A stretch of DNA of 64,000 nucleotides from an uncultured Acidobacteriota bacterium (GTDB lineage Bacteria > Acidobacteriota > Blastocatellia > Pyrinomonadales > Pyrinomonadaceae), in assembly GCA_937873515.1 (NCBI GenBank), contig CALMYB010000019.1:62001-126000 (forward strand). The letters are read 5' to 3'. Below the pieces are notes generated by a model. It worked only from the letters and a program-made list of their open reading frames with translations. It had not been told where the DNA came from and did no database searches. Positions within the stretch are counted from its first letter, which is position 1, and every line of letters starts with the position of its first letter. Both the position numbers and the translations under genes were made by a program. This document shows, one piece after another, positions 1 to 8,843 of this stretch.

Positions 1-1
1 C

Positions 2-844
2 AGTGGGGTAATCAGGAGTCAAGCGACCATCCCAGTTACCTTACAAAATATGGAAGTTAATCGTTTTGAGCGGGGAAGGTTAAAATTTATTACTGGGCCT
101 ACATCCGCGATGCTCCGTGTTGACGGGAATTCTGCAAGTACTGTATCGGTGACTAATTTGGACCCAATGGGATCATCGATCTCGTATTCTAGCGGGGACG
201 ACTTCGAACTGTATGATGACGATGATTTCAACGACGACGATGGTACTGCTCTCGATGGCGACGCCAATGAAGACATTCCGCGGCCGGACACGTCCTTGAT
301 CTCAAACAGCGACAGCATAGCATCGAATGTATTTGCAGCGGCTTACATACGCCCCGTCTATGATCTAACGGCCGGGGAAAGCAGCAACATCAGCTTCGAG
401 ATCAATACGGGAAACACTGAAATGTCAATCATTTTCAACAACCCAGCTAATTTCAACAATATTGCGACAGAAGCGAATGTCGAGTTCTGGACAATTTATC
501 TTCTAGGAGGGTATCAGTACAGTGAAGATCGTGATGGTGATCCAAACAGGACAGTTAATGGGGCTTTGGATACTGTATGGGGAATAGCTGATGTTCAAGC
601 GAGGCAAACGAACGGTCGGGGAGCTCTTCTTTTTACGGAAGTGGGTCGAGCCAGAGAATACCCAACAGATTGGATGAGCCGTCCGGTTAGCGTCGCTTAC
701 ACTGTCGCTCACGAGGTCGGACATTTATTTGGGTGTGTCCATGACGATGGTGAATTAATGGAGCCGACTACGACACGAACCGCGGGAACTTTGCCACCGT
801 CTTGCTTACGGCAAATTAGGATTGGAACCACGACGCATCCGTAA
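2..844 (+). CDS. Metzincin-like zinc metalloprotease, 5' end outside window
   Basis: The reading frame is already open at the left edge, so the true start and any signal peptide lie outside; about 280 residues are visible. An Asp-rich stretch (DDFELYDDDDFNDDDG) in the first third may be a linker or bind calcium. Near the C-terminus HEVGHLFGCVHDD fits the metzincin zinc signature HExxHxxGxxHD, with a nearby Met (GELM) that could act as the Met-turn. From the family I infer a secreted zinc endopeptidase; the substrate is unknown. A second secreted protein follows 44 bases downstream on the same strand, so the two may be co-expressed. Confidence 0.75.
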   Translation, partial: SGVIRSQATIPVTLQNMEVNRFERGRLKFITGPTSAMLRVDGNSASTVSVTNLDPMGSSISYSSGDDFELYDDDDFNDDDGTALDGDANEDIPRPDTSLISNSDSIASNVFAAAYIRPVYDLTAGESSNISFEINTGNTEMSIIFNNPANFNNIATEANVEFWTIYLLGGYQYSEDRDGDPNRTVNGALDTVWGIADVQARQTNGRGALLFTEVGRAREYPTDWMSRPVSVAYTVAHEVGHLFGCVHDDGELMEPTTTRTAGTLPPSCLRQIRIGTTTHP

Positions 845-888
845 TCATCGACAGTTAGCGAGTCGAAAGGTTTAGGAGAATAATCAAA

Positions 889-1680
889 ATGAAAATCGGA
901 CTAATATACTTCATATCTTTTGCTTTCTTGGCAGCCCTTTCCTTCATGGTTTTTGCCCAAAACGAACAAGGATCGACGAGGAAAGGAGACGATTGGTCAA
1001 AGTTGAAGCTTGTAATTAACACACCTCAACAGGTTTATCTCCTTGGTGAGCCAGTGCGGCTAAATTTTAAGCTTGTTAATGAAGGCTCTCGAAAGACCAT
1101 TTCGCCCCCTTGCGCAAGCATCGAAGATGGGTACATGGGAATCCATGTTTCACTTGCGGGTGGACCCTTCAAAAGACAATACGGGAGCAGATCTCGCTTC
1201 CAAGTAGATGGATGTCTCGAGCCTCCGCACGCGCTTGAACCAGGCGAGTCATTTACGGATGTCGCGACGGTTCTCTGGAATGTGAAACCCGAAGTGGCTG
1301 GGCTTAGTGATTTCGCAAGTAAGCAGCTGGCAAAAGAGAGGATAATGAGCGATTACGCCTTTCCGGAGGCTGGTTTGTATTCGATCAAGACCGTCCTGTA
1401 CCTTCCTGGACAAGGGGGCAAGACCCTTCAATCTGAACCGATCCAGGTCATCCTGACCGAACCGGTGGGAGAAGACCTTGTAGTTTGGGATCAGATCAAG
1501 AACAGTCGGGAGTTTGCCTATTTTCTCCAGTACGGCGAGTTCCTGACTTTAAAACCCGCTGAGCAAAAAGCGGTTCTCAAGAACCTCGAAGACATCGTGG
1601 CGGCGCACCCGAACAGCGTTTATTCGATCCGTATCCGACAAAGCTTGGAAAAGTTGCGTGCGGAGAAGAAGTTTAGGTAA
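889..1680 (+). CDS. Secreted protein of unknown function, Ig-like N-terminal half
   Basis: 263 residues. The ATG is preceded by AGGAG at a good distance, and residues 1-24 form a classical signal peptide ending in VFAQ. The mature N-terminal half has the pattern VYLLGEPVRLNFKLVNEG, reminiscent of BsuPI/Ig-like beta-sandwich domains that begin with 'GEPV.L.F.L.N'. The C-terminal part is helical and charged (PAEQKAVLKNLEDIVAAHP...LEKLRAEKK). I do not recognise a catalytic motif. It lies directly behind the metalloprotease, so it could be a partner or inhibitor of it, but only adjacency supports this. Confidence 0.6.
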   Translation: MKIGLIYFISFAFLAALSFMVFAQNEQGSTRKGDDWSKLKLVINTPQQVYLLGEPVRLNFKLVNEGSRKTISPPCASIEDGYMGIHVSLAGGPFKRQYGSRSRFQVDGCLEPPHALEPGESFTDVATVLWNVKPEVAGLSDFASKQLAKERIMSDYAFPEAGLYSIKTVLYLPGQGGKTLQSEPIQVILTEPVGEDLVVWDQIKNSREFAYFLQYGEFLTLKPAEQKAVLKNLEDIVAAHPNSVYSIRIRQSLEKLRAEKKFR

Positions 1681-1741
1681 GAAGGCTGCAATTGACACTC
1701 AGAACATGTGTGACCGACTCTACGCCCACATCCTTTGTTTA

Positions 1742-1818
1742 TGGTGGTCCCGGCTGGATTCGAACCAGCGGCCTTCCGCTTAGGAGGCGGACGCTCTATC
1801 CAACTGAGCTACGGGACC
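1742..1818 (-). tRNA. tRNA-Arg (anticodon CCU)
   Basis: Read on the minus strand this is a complete cloverleaf. The acceptor stem GGTCCCG pairs with CGGGACC; the D arm is GCTC/GAGC; the anticodon stem TCCGC/GCGGA encloses loop CTCCTAA, giving anticodon CCT; the T arm GCTGG/CCAGC has loop TTCGAAT. The discriminator base is A and the CCA tail is encoded (1742-1744). It should read AGG codons. It stands alone between the secreted protein gene and apt. Confidence 0.95.
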
Positions 1819-1862
1819 ATTTCGAATGGGAGTTTCGAATTCGGATCGCGGAATGTCAAAGT

Positions 1863-2384
1863 CTAGCTGTCGTATCGGACCAGTGACTGAACATTATAAC
1901 CCGCAAATTTGTCGCGGCCCTTTAGAAAATCCAATTCGACGACGAAAAGAAGCCCTGCGACCTTGCCGCCCACGCTTTCGACAAGATCGACGACGGCGCG
2001 TGCCGTGCCGCCTGTTGCGAGCAGATCGTCAACGATGAGGACATTGTGGCCTTCACCGACGGCATCCTTGTGCATTTCGAGGGTGTCGGTGCCGTATTCG
2101 AGATCGTACGAGATCGAGACCTTTTCGGCCGGGAGCTTTTTCGGTTTGCGTACCGGGATGAAGCCCGCGTCGAGTTTATACGCGACCGGAGCGCCGAAGA
2201 TAAAGCCTCGTGACTCCACACCGATCACGGTATCGACCTGGTGGCCGTTCGCGAGTTCGGCGAGCGCATCGACTGAAAGCCGTAAGCCCGTCGGGTCGAG
2301 TATCAGCGTCGTGATGTCGTAAAAGTTGATGCCGGGTTTTGGGAAATCCGGCACTTCGCGGATGAGTTTCTTAAGATCTTCCAT
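1863..2384 (-). CDS. apt: Adenine phosphoribosyltransferase
   Basis: 173 residues from the ATG at 2384 ([20 protein letters not shown]); an in-frame extension upstream would run into acyP and has no family support. The enzyme salvages adenine with PRPP to AMP in the cytosol. The start [12 protein letters not shown], the ESRGFIFG segment and the PRPP-binding loop [14 protein letters not shown] are all typical of Apt, and the length is normal. The start codon lies one base beyond the acyP stop, so the two are probably translationally coupled. Confidence 0.95.
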   Translation of the reverse strand: MEDLKKLIREVPDFPKPGINFYDITTLILDPTGLRLSVDALAELANGHQVDTVIGVESRGFIFGAPVAYKLDAGFIPVRKPKKLPAEKVSISYDLEYGTDTLEMHKDAVGEGHNVLIVDDLLATGGTARAVVDLVESVGGKVAGLLFVVELDFLKGRDKFAGYNVQSLVRYDS

Positions 2385-2385
2385 T

Positions 2386-2667
2386 CTATTTGTTATCTTT
2401 TTCGATCCTGAATGTTGAATATTGGTCCGTCGGGTCTTCAACGATCTCTTCGAGCATTTCAACGTTCGAAAATGGCGGACCGGCCGCAATGTCTTCCTTA
2501 AAAGCGATGACCGCGCGTTCTGATCCTTCGACGAACGCTTCGACCCGACCGTCGCTCAGGTTTCTAATAAACCCGCGGATCTGATGTTTTGCGGCCGATC
2601 GCTGTGCGAAATAGCGAAACCCGACGCCCTGCACCATCCCGCTTACAAAATACCGTCTTGCGATCAT
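2386..2667 (-). CDS. acyP: Acylphosphatase
   Basis: 93 residues, the usual size of this small cytosolic family, which hydrolyses acyl phosphates. The phosphate-binding segment [13 protein letters not shown] contains the conserved Arg, and [17 protein letters not shown] contains the conserved Asn. It is first in a two-gene minus-strand unit with apt. The 190 bases upstream, towards comEC, hold no gene. Confidence 0.92.
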   Translation of the reverse strand: MIARRYFVSGMVQGVGFRYFAQRSAAKHQIRGFIRNLSDGRVEAFVEGSERAVIAFKEDIAAGPPFSNVEMLEEIVEDPTDQYSTFRIEKDNK

Positions 2668-2857
2668 TCGTTTCGCCGCTCGTTGCCGAAGCTAGATTGT
2701 GCCAAGCTTTTCGCAACTTGTCCAAAGCGACCGACCGCCGCGAAAAAAGGCATTGACAAGATATTGTGGTCGTGTTTAAACTATTCACAATAAAGATGAC
2801 TGAAGGACGCGCTCGGACGGAATGAGAGGGAATCATTCTTGACGGGTGTTTTTGTAT

Positions 2858-5545
2858 CTATTGGCTTGCATCAGGCACCGTGAAACTCGATACGTCGAGT
2901 TCGCGGCCATCGGTGACTATCGTGATCATCCCGTATTCACCGGTCGTGAGGACGGCGGCTCCCGAATTCTCCCATGCGACTAGAACTTCTTTGTGCGGAT
3001 GGCCGAATTGCGAATGGCGTCCGACCGAGATGATCGCCCATGCCGCACGCGTCGCGTCGATGAAGTCGGCGGTTGATGACGTACGGCTGCCGTGATGTGC
3101 GACCTTTACGACATCCGCGGACAACTGTGTGCCTGAAGAGAGCAGTTCCTGTTCGGCGGTTCTCTCAATGTCGCCCGTCAGCAGTATCTTGCGATTGCCG
3201 AAAACCAGCCGCAGCACGAGCGAATGATCGTTGTCGGACGGACCCGCGGGATCACCGGCGGGATAGAGTATTTCGACGTGTACGCCGCCGATGTCGAGTA
3301 CGCGGCCGCGAGTAAGTGCCTCAATTGGAATTTCACGCTTTGCGAGAACGCTCATCAGTTCGTTTAGCTCGGGATCGTCCGGCGGCATCCGTCCGAAGAA
3401 AGCCTTGCCGACAGCGAAATTGCTCGCTACATCGACGAGGCCGCCCGTGTGGTCGATGTCGGCGTGCGATGCGGCGAGATAGTCGATCCGGGAGTAGCCC
3501 TTGTGCCACAGAACGGGCGAAACGACGCGTTCGCCGATACTGGCCGTGTCAGGTTGAAAGTCTTCTTCGCTCTTCTCGTCCGGGTAACGCAAGTGCCGGC
3601 CGCCGCCATCCACAAGCATCGTTTCGCCGTTCGGGAACGTGATGAAGATCGAATCGCCTTGTCCAACGTCGATAACATCGACGCGAAGTCTTCCGGTCGC
3701 GGCCGGTGCCGAAAACGGATGCAGGGCGATGACTGCGGTGAGGAGAACAAGTCCGCATGCGGCCGCAACTATCCCTTTCTCTAGCGCACGGTCTCGGATG
3801 ATCGCGAATGCGTTCCATCTCGCGGCGGCGAAGGCGAAAAGTATCATCAGGGCCGCGTAAACGAAATAGACGGCGGCCCCCGTACCGGAATATTCAGGCA
3901 AGCGGAAGCTGAAGAATGCGAATTTGGAGAGGCCTTCGGGAACGACCAGATTTAGCGAATTGCAGGCCTCTGCGAGAGCAAAAAGCGGCCTCGCGAGCGT
4001 GTCGTTGATGGCCGAAAGAAAAAGCCCGAAGACCGCTGCGAAACTTTCAACCGCAAGGAAGAATCCCACCCAAAGGTTGCTGAAAATGGCTCCGATCGAG
4101 ATCCGATGAAAATAGATCACTGACAGCGGCAGCATCGCAAACTGGACGGCGAGCGAGACCAGAACGCCTTCGAACACATATCCCGCGGCTCGTTGAACGC
4201 CGCCTCGGATCCGCTTTTTAAAGAACGGTGATCTTTCGATATTCGCCGTCCAAAGATCGGAACTGTGCTGTCGTTCCCAAGCTGTCGCGTTCCAATAGAG
4301 CGTCTCACAGAATCTCCGCAGCCGACGTGGTACGTTCGGCGGAAATGGCTCTGCGGCCGAAGGCGTCCAAGAGCCGATCGCCTTCAGCTTCGAAAGTATC
4401 GGCAACGCAAAGAGGCCGATCGCGGCGGCCGCGGTGAGCGTGAGTTGAAATGATGGATCGAACAAGCCTGTTGGCCGCCATGCAAGCAGGCAGATCGCGG
4501 CAAAGGCGAGTTGGTTCGCGACAGACCTTGTACGATACATCGCGTACCCAAAAAGGCCCGCAGTGAGCATCACGGCCGCACGTACGATCGGAAGATCGGC
4601 ACCGACGGCAAACGTGTAGATCCAAAGCGGGCCGATGGTGAGAGCATAGTGCAGCCATCTTCGCCGCGTGAAAAAGCGGACGATCAGCAGCAGCACGCCG
4701 GCGATAAATGTGATGTGAAGCCCGGAGATCACGAGAACGTGAAACGTGCCGCCTTCGCGATAGACATCGGCTGTCTGCTTGTCGAGAAGGCTGCGGTCGC
4801 CGAGCAGGCTCGCGGCCATCACGCCGGCCGTTGATGGCGATAGATGTGCCCTAAAGCCCTCAACGGCCGCCGCTCTTTGGCGATAGACGAACGCGAGCGG
4901 AAGAAAGACGGATTCCTCGCCGAGATGTTCGATCAGAAGCGGGCTTTTTACGCGGGCGGCTGCATCGATGCCGGTAAGGTCCGAACGCTCGACATCCGAA
5001 AGCACGCCGGGAGCACGGAATTCGTCCTCGCGTTCCAAGACGCACGTGAAACGAATCACCGAACCGTATGCGAGGCCGTCGGCCGCGGCATTCTTCTCTG
5101 TGATCGAAACTCTGACAATACCGCTTGCAGGACGCTCTATGCCCTTGGAGGAGACCGAGTTTGCGGCGAGCAGGAAACGCCTTCCGAACTGCGTAACCTC
5201 GACGGGGCCGCTGATGACGCCCGTCAGTTCGACGATCCCATAGGTCGGAAGAGTGTGCGATCCGATCAAAGCCTTTATGCGGTCGGGAGCGACGTTACCT
5301 CGCGATGCCGCAAAAGAGAACGCACCTGCAAAAAAGAAGGCCGTGCAGATGAGGATCGTCGCAAACCGCCGAGATCGAAAGATGCCGGACGCCGCCGCAA
5401 AAAGAACCGCAGCCGCGATCCATTCCCAAAGGCTCACTGAAACGGCGAACGATGAAGCAACGATCCCGACGCCGAAGCATACGGAAAGGATCGCGAGCGC
5501 CCATGGGGAGAAGAGTGTCGCGACATTTCGCCCGGCCCTCGTCAT
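2858..5545 (-). CDS. comEC: ComEC/Rec2-family DNA uptake channel
   Basis: 895 residues. This inner-membrane protein of natural transformation passes single-stranded DNA into the cell. The N-terminal third has two or more membrane helices and an OB-like section. The Competence domain (about 225-560) includes LLGDRSLLDKQTADVYREGG and FHVLVISGLHITF, followed by many membrane segments. The C-terminal metallo-beta-lactamase-like domain (about 640-885) shows VIDVGQGDSIFITFPNGE, the metal motif SHADIDHTGG, LLTGDIE and VAHHGSRTSS. All three domains are present, so the protein looks functional. Its ATG overlaps the stop of the comEA-like gene (ATGA), so they form an operon. Confidence 0.93.
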   Translation of the reverse strand: MTRAGRNVATLFSPWALAILSVCFGVGIVASSFAVSVSLWEWIAAAVLFAAASGIFRSRRFATILICTAFFFAGAFSFAASRGNVAPDRIKALIGSHTLPTYGIVELTGVISGPVEVTQFGRRFLLAANSVSSKGIERPASGIVRVSITEKNAAADGLAYGSVIRFTCVLEREDEFRAPGVLSDVERSDLTGIDAAARVKSPLLIEHLGEESVFLPLAFVYRQRAAAVEGFRAHLSPSTAGVMAASLLGDRSLLDKQTADVYREGGTFHVLVISGLHITFIAGVLLLIVRFFTRRRWLHYALTIGPLWIYTFAVGADLPIVRAAVMLTAGLFGYAMYRTRSVANQLAFAAICLLAWRPTGLFDPSFQLTLTAAAAIGLFALPILSKLKAIGSWTPSAAEPFPPNVPRRLRRFCETLYWNATAWERQHSSDLWTANIERSPFFKKRIRGGVQRAAGYVFEGVLVSLAVQFAMLPLSVIYFHRISIGAIFSNLWVGFFLAVESFAAVFGLFLSAINDTLARPLFALAEACNSLNLVVPEGLSKFAFFSFRLPEYSGTGAAVYFVYAALMILFAFAAARWNAFAIIRDRALEKGIVAAACGLVLLTAVIALHPFSAPAATGRLRVDVIDVGQGDSIFITFPNGETMLVDGGGRHLRYPDEKSEEDFQPDTASIGERVVSPVLWHKGYSRIDYLAASHADIDHTGGLVDVASNFAVGKAFFGRMPPDDPELNELMSVLAKREIPIEALTRGRVLDIGGVHVEILYPAGDPAGPSDNDHSLVLRLVFGNRKILLTGDIERTAEQELLSSGTQLSADVVKVAHHGSRTSSTADFIDATRAAWAIISVGRHSQFGHPHKEVLVAWENSGAAVLTTGEYGMITIVTDGRELDVSSFTVPDASQ

Positions 5546-5832
5546 TCAGCGCACACCATCGGCTTGAACCCGAGGAAACGGTTTTCGCTCATCCCACGGA
5601 TCAAAAGCAGCTGCTCGGGCCGTCGAAACTTTCCGTTCGCTGCGCGGAAGTCGAGAATGAGTTTCGCTGTAGGGCCTCCAATGCCGGGCAATCGAACGAG
5701 CTCCGGTTCCGTCGCGTTGTTAATGTTCAGTTGGCCGCTGGCACAACGTGTTGGTGTGTTTTCGTATTGGATGCGCGATGAGCACGAAGCAAAGAAGACG
5801 GCGCAAATGAGCACGAATATGGGAGCACGCAT
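5542..5832 (-). CDS. comEA: ComEA-like helix-hairpin-helix lipoprotein
   Basis: 96 residues. The N-terminus is a lipoprotein signal (VFFASC, lipid-anchored Cys near residue 17). It is followed by a helix-hairpin-helix DNA-binding unit: LNINNATEPELVRLPGIGG, then AKLILDFRAANGKFRRPEQLLLIRGM. In the ComEA family this domain holds incoming double-stranded DNA outside the membrane and hands it to ComEC. The four-base stop/start overlap with comEC strongly supports that role. It is shorter than the Bacillus protein, with a lipid anchor instead of a transmembrane stalk. Confidence 0.88.
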   Translation of the reverse strand: MRAPIFVLICAVFFASCSSRIQYENTPTRCASGQLNINNATEPELVRLPGIGGPTAKLILDFRAANGKFRRPEQLLLIRGMSENRFLGFKPMVCAE

Positions 5833-5856
5833 CAGATGGGAAAATAAACTATTCGC

Positions 5857-8331
5857 CTATTGTTCGTTCTCCATTTCCGAGAGATCTTGGACATCCTCGT
5901 AGGCCTTTGCGAGCACGGGCCGGGCACGCGTTGAACCATCCATCTCTCCGATATAGCCGTCGAGCACCATAGCATCGAGGATCGCAGCGGCGCGTCCGTA
6001 ACCAATGCGAAGCTGGCGCTGCAGAAGCGATGTCGAGCCGCGTTTTGCCTGCACGACCGACTTCAACGCTTCGAAATAGAGCGGATCCTGGCGTCCGGGA
6101 GCAGAGTTGCCTCCGGCCGCGGTGTCCTCCTCTCCTTCGACGATACGCTTGTCGTACTCTGCCTCGACCTTCTGAGCTTTGATGAACTCAACGACCTTCT
6201 TGATCTCAGCCTCGTTCACGAATGCACCGTGAACCCGTGTTACGTTCGAATTTCCGGGCGGCAGGAAGAGCATGTCGCCCATACCGAGGAGGCCTTCGGC
6301 GCCGTTCGAATCGATGATCGTGCGGCTGTCCACTTTTGAAGAAACGCGGAACGAGATGCGCGAAGGGAAGTTCGCCTTTATGAGGCCGGTGATCACATCG
6401 ACCGACGGCCGCTGAGTCGCGAGAATGAGGTGAATACCGACGGCTCGCGCCATTTGCGCCAGACGCGTTATCGATTCCTCAACGTCCTTGCCCGAGACCA
6501 TCATCAGGTCTGCGAGCTCGTCGATAATGATGACGATGTAGGGAAGTATCTTGTGCGGTTCGCCGTTCTCGTCCCACTGCTCGATCTCGTTGCGGCGTTT
6601 TGCTTCCGAATTGTAGCCGTCGATATTTCGAACGCCGTAGCCGGCAAGGTCCTTGTATCGACGCTCCATTTCGCCAACGGCCCAGCGAAGCGCGTTCGAG
6701 GCGCGTTTCGGATCTGTGATGATCGGCACCGCAAGGTGCGGAATATCGGCATAGAGGCCTAGTTCGAGCCGTTTCGGATCGACCATTATGAACTTCACCT
6801 GGTCGGGACGCGCCCGATAAAGTATCGACATCACCAGCGTGTTCACGCCAACGGATTTGCCGGCACCGGTGGCACCGGCGATCAGCAAATGCGGCATCTT
6901 TGCGAGTTCCGTTACGTAATGCGTGCCGTCGATCGTCTTGCCCAGTGCGAGCGTGAGCAAGGCCTTGGACTCGGAGAACTCCGGGCCCTCGATGATGTCG
7001 CGCAGAAAGATCGTCTCGCGTTTTCTGTTCGGGACCTCGATGCCGACATATGCTTTGCCCGGTATGCGGTCGATGCGAATCGATTCGGCCTTCAACGCAA
7101 GGCAAAGGTCATCGACAAGGCCCGTTACGCGCGAATACTTCACGCCCGCGGCAGGTTTGAACTCATACGTCGTGACGACCGGCCCGCGGGTGATATTCAT
7201 CACCTTGCCGTCAACATTGAATTCTTTCGTCTTATCGGTCAGGTCCCTTGCCGTCGCATAAAGCTCATTCTCGTCCTGCTTGATATGCGGCGCCGGCGGT
7301 GTCAGCAGATCAGACGAAGGCAGCTGATAGTCAGCGTAATCAGGCGAGGCGGTCGATACCGTTTCGGACACGAGGTCAGAGCTTTGTTCGGGGCCGTCCG
7401 CCTTCTTTTTCCGCGAACGCTTTTGCGGAGCCTCTTCGATGGCTTCAGGCGGCAAATCGCCGTCTTCGACCTTTGTCGTGGCATACGGATCGGCGTCCAC
7501 GGTCGGCACCGAGACCTCAGCGGTCTCCTCGGCCGCATTTTTCTTCGTGCGTTTCGCGATCGAAGGCGGCTCACCGTTGATGTCAGGCAGGACGATGGTC
7601 GGCGGGATCTCCGCATCGTCAACTTTCTCGCGGATCTCGCGCCGTTTTTCGGCACGAAGTTTCGCTGCAGAATCGTCTGCCGCTCCTTCCGGCATTATGC
7701 GAGCAAACCAACCGCTCGCACGCAAATAAATGCCGCTGCCAGCGACCTCCATATGCGAGAGGAATCCGGCGAGAGTGGCGTTGGTAACAATGATCAGGGA
7801 GCACGCCAGGATCGCGGCGAGCAAGATGCCCGCTCCGACGTTGCCGATCAGGTGCGCGGTGCCCTGTGCTGTCGCCTCGCCGATAACGGCTCCATAGCCC
7901 CCGAAAAGAGCGATCAATCCCGCGAGCGAGACGGACAGAAAGACAAATCCTGCCACTCGAAGCCCGCCGGGCCTAAGGCTCGACGCCCTGAAAACTCGCC
8001 AAGCGATCAAGCCGATAAGAAGCGGGAAGAAATATGCTGTCCAGCCGAAGAGATTGAGAAGTATCGCAGCGATATTCGATCCGATCGGCCCGACCCAATT
8101 TCGCGTCGGTGCGCCTCCCGTCGAAAAGATCGAGCGATCCGCCGGGCTGTTTGTTACGAGACTCAATAATACGAGCAATGCGGCCGCCGCAACTATGATC
8201 GCGACGATATCGTTCGTGAGCGAGTGTTCTTGGATCTTGCCCTTTTTTGCGAGCAGCGTCGTGCCGTCAGCGAGACAGAAGTTGATGTCGTCGTCTTTAT
8301 AGACCGTCTTGCAGGCTGGACAGACTTTCAT
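5857..8331 (-). CDS. ftsK: FtsK/SpoIIIE DNA translocase with N-terminal Cys ribbon
   Basis: 824 residues. FtsK pumps the chromosome terminus through the division septum. The protein opens with a small Cys ribbon (MKVCPACKTVYKDDDINFC), then about four membrane helices (roughly 40-210) and a charged, Pro-rich linker (about 220-350). The RecA-like motor has AGATGAGKSVGVN near residue 485, the Walker B segment YIVIIIDELADLMM and LILATQRPSVDVITG. A C-terminal winged-helix gamma domain (about 755-815, LLQRQLRIGYGRAAAILDAM) should read KOPS-like sites. The ribbon before the first membrane segment is not part of classical FtsK. Confidence 0.94.
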   Translation of the reverse strand: MKVCPACKTVYKDDDINFCLADGTTLLAKKGKIQEHSLTNDIVAIIVAAAALLVLLSLVTNSPADRSIFSTGGAPTRNWVGPIGSNIAAILLNLFGWTAYFFPLLIGLIAWRVFRASSLRPGGLRVAGFVFLSVSLAGLIALFGGYGAVIGEATAQGTAHLIGNVGAGILLAAILACSLIIVTNATLAGFLSHMEVAGSGIYLRASGWFARIMPEGAADDSAAKLRAEKRREIREKVDDAEIPPTIVLPDINGEPPSIAKRTKKNAAEETAEVSVPTVDADPYATTKVEDGDLPPEAIEEAPQKRSRKKKADGPEQSSDLVSETVSTASPDYADYQLPSSDLLTPPAPHIKQDENELYATARDLTDKTKEFNVDGKVMNITRGPVVTTYEFKPAAGVKYSRVTGLVDDLCLALKAESIRIDRIPGKAYVGIEVPNRKRETIFLRDIIEGPEFSESKALLTLALGKTIDGTHYVTELAKMPHLLIAGATGAGKSVGVNTLVMSILYRARPDQVKFIMVDPKRLELGLYADIPHLAVPIITDPKRASNALRWAVGEMERRYKDLAGYGVRNIDGYNSEAKRRNEIEQWDENGEPHKILPYIVIIIDELADLMMVSGKDVEESITRLAQMARAVGIHLILATQRPSVDVITGLIKANFPSRISFRVSSKVDSRTIIDSNGAEGLLGMGDMLFLPPGNSNVTRVHGAFVNEAEIKKVVEFIKAQKVEAEYDKRIVEGEEDTAAGGNSAPGRQDPLYFEALKSVVQAKRGSTSLLQRQLRIGYGRAAAILDAMVLDGYIGEMDGSTRARPVLAKAYEDVQDLSEMENEQ

Positions 8332-8843
8332 ATTAGATCCGGGCGTCGATTAAAGGAAAAAATGCAAGTGCTTAAGATGAAGGCCGCATTTTCCAAAAGG
8401 CGACGACCATCTACATTAAGTTCTACGTGATAAAGCTATGAAATGTCAATGTTTATATGCGCTTAAAGCCCGGACGCGGCCCTTTGCACGCGAAATCAAA
8501 AGGCTTGACAAGTGTGATACACTTATAAATGCGGACGTAATAGATGTTTTACGTCGCGCAGTTGACAAGATTACCGAGAGAAAGTGCGGCTTTGCATCCC
8601 GAAATTATTTTTTTTTCGAAAACCCGATTTTCGTCCTCGTAAAAGTCTGAAAGGAAAGGGGTTAACCTGTCCCACGCAGCGTTTGGGACAGCGTGGGACA
8701 CTCGAAGGTAAAAAATGCTCATTAAGACGGCAAAACTAAGGAACCTGAACGCGGCGAAATGCCAATATCTTCAAAAACTTAGATAGTTCTCGGGAGCGAC
8801 GATTTTTTCGGAATTTTTCTGTGCGTGGTAGTATTTTATAGGT
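8332..8843. other. 512-base intergenic region, divergent, with inverted repeats
   Basis: This gap separates ftsK (minus) from the PIN/TRAM gene (plus) and should hold both promoters. I see TTGACA followed by the perfect palindrome AAGTGT-GAT-ACACTT (8510-8524) and TATAAAT, a second TTGACA near 8563, and a 10-base stem TGTCCCACGC/GCGTGGGACA (8669-8700). An AT-rich stretch lies just before the plus-strand start. A 70-codon open frame at 8438 has no ribosome site and no recognisable features, so I do not call it a gene. Confidence 0.5.
8510..8524. promoter_or_regulatory. Palindromic operator-like site overlapping a TTGACA box
   Basis: AAGTGTGATACACTT is a perfect 6-3-6 inverted repeat. Its first base is the last base of a consensus -35 hexamer TTGACA, and TATAAAT follows it directly. 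A repressor bound here would block such a promoter. No gene start follows closely on the plus strand, so the target is unclear. Confidence 0.4.

Noticed and set aside
4844-5440. 198-codon plus-strand open frame inside comEC
   Set aside because: It overlaps a well-supported membrane gene throughout, has no ribosome site and no recognisable motif.
6889-8169. 426-codon open frame on the plus strand, antisense to ftsK
   Set aside because: Composition is rich in Arg and has no domain; it mirrors the codon bias of ftsK on the other strand.
8438-8650. Possible 70-residue gene in the ftsK/PIN gap
   Set aside because: No ribosome site, a poly-Phe run from a T stretch and no conserved look; kept only as intergenic DNA.
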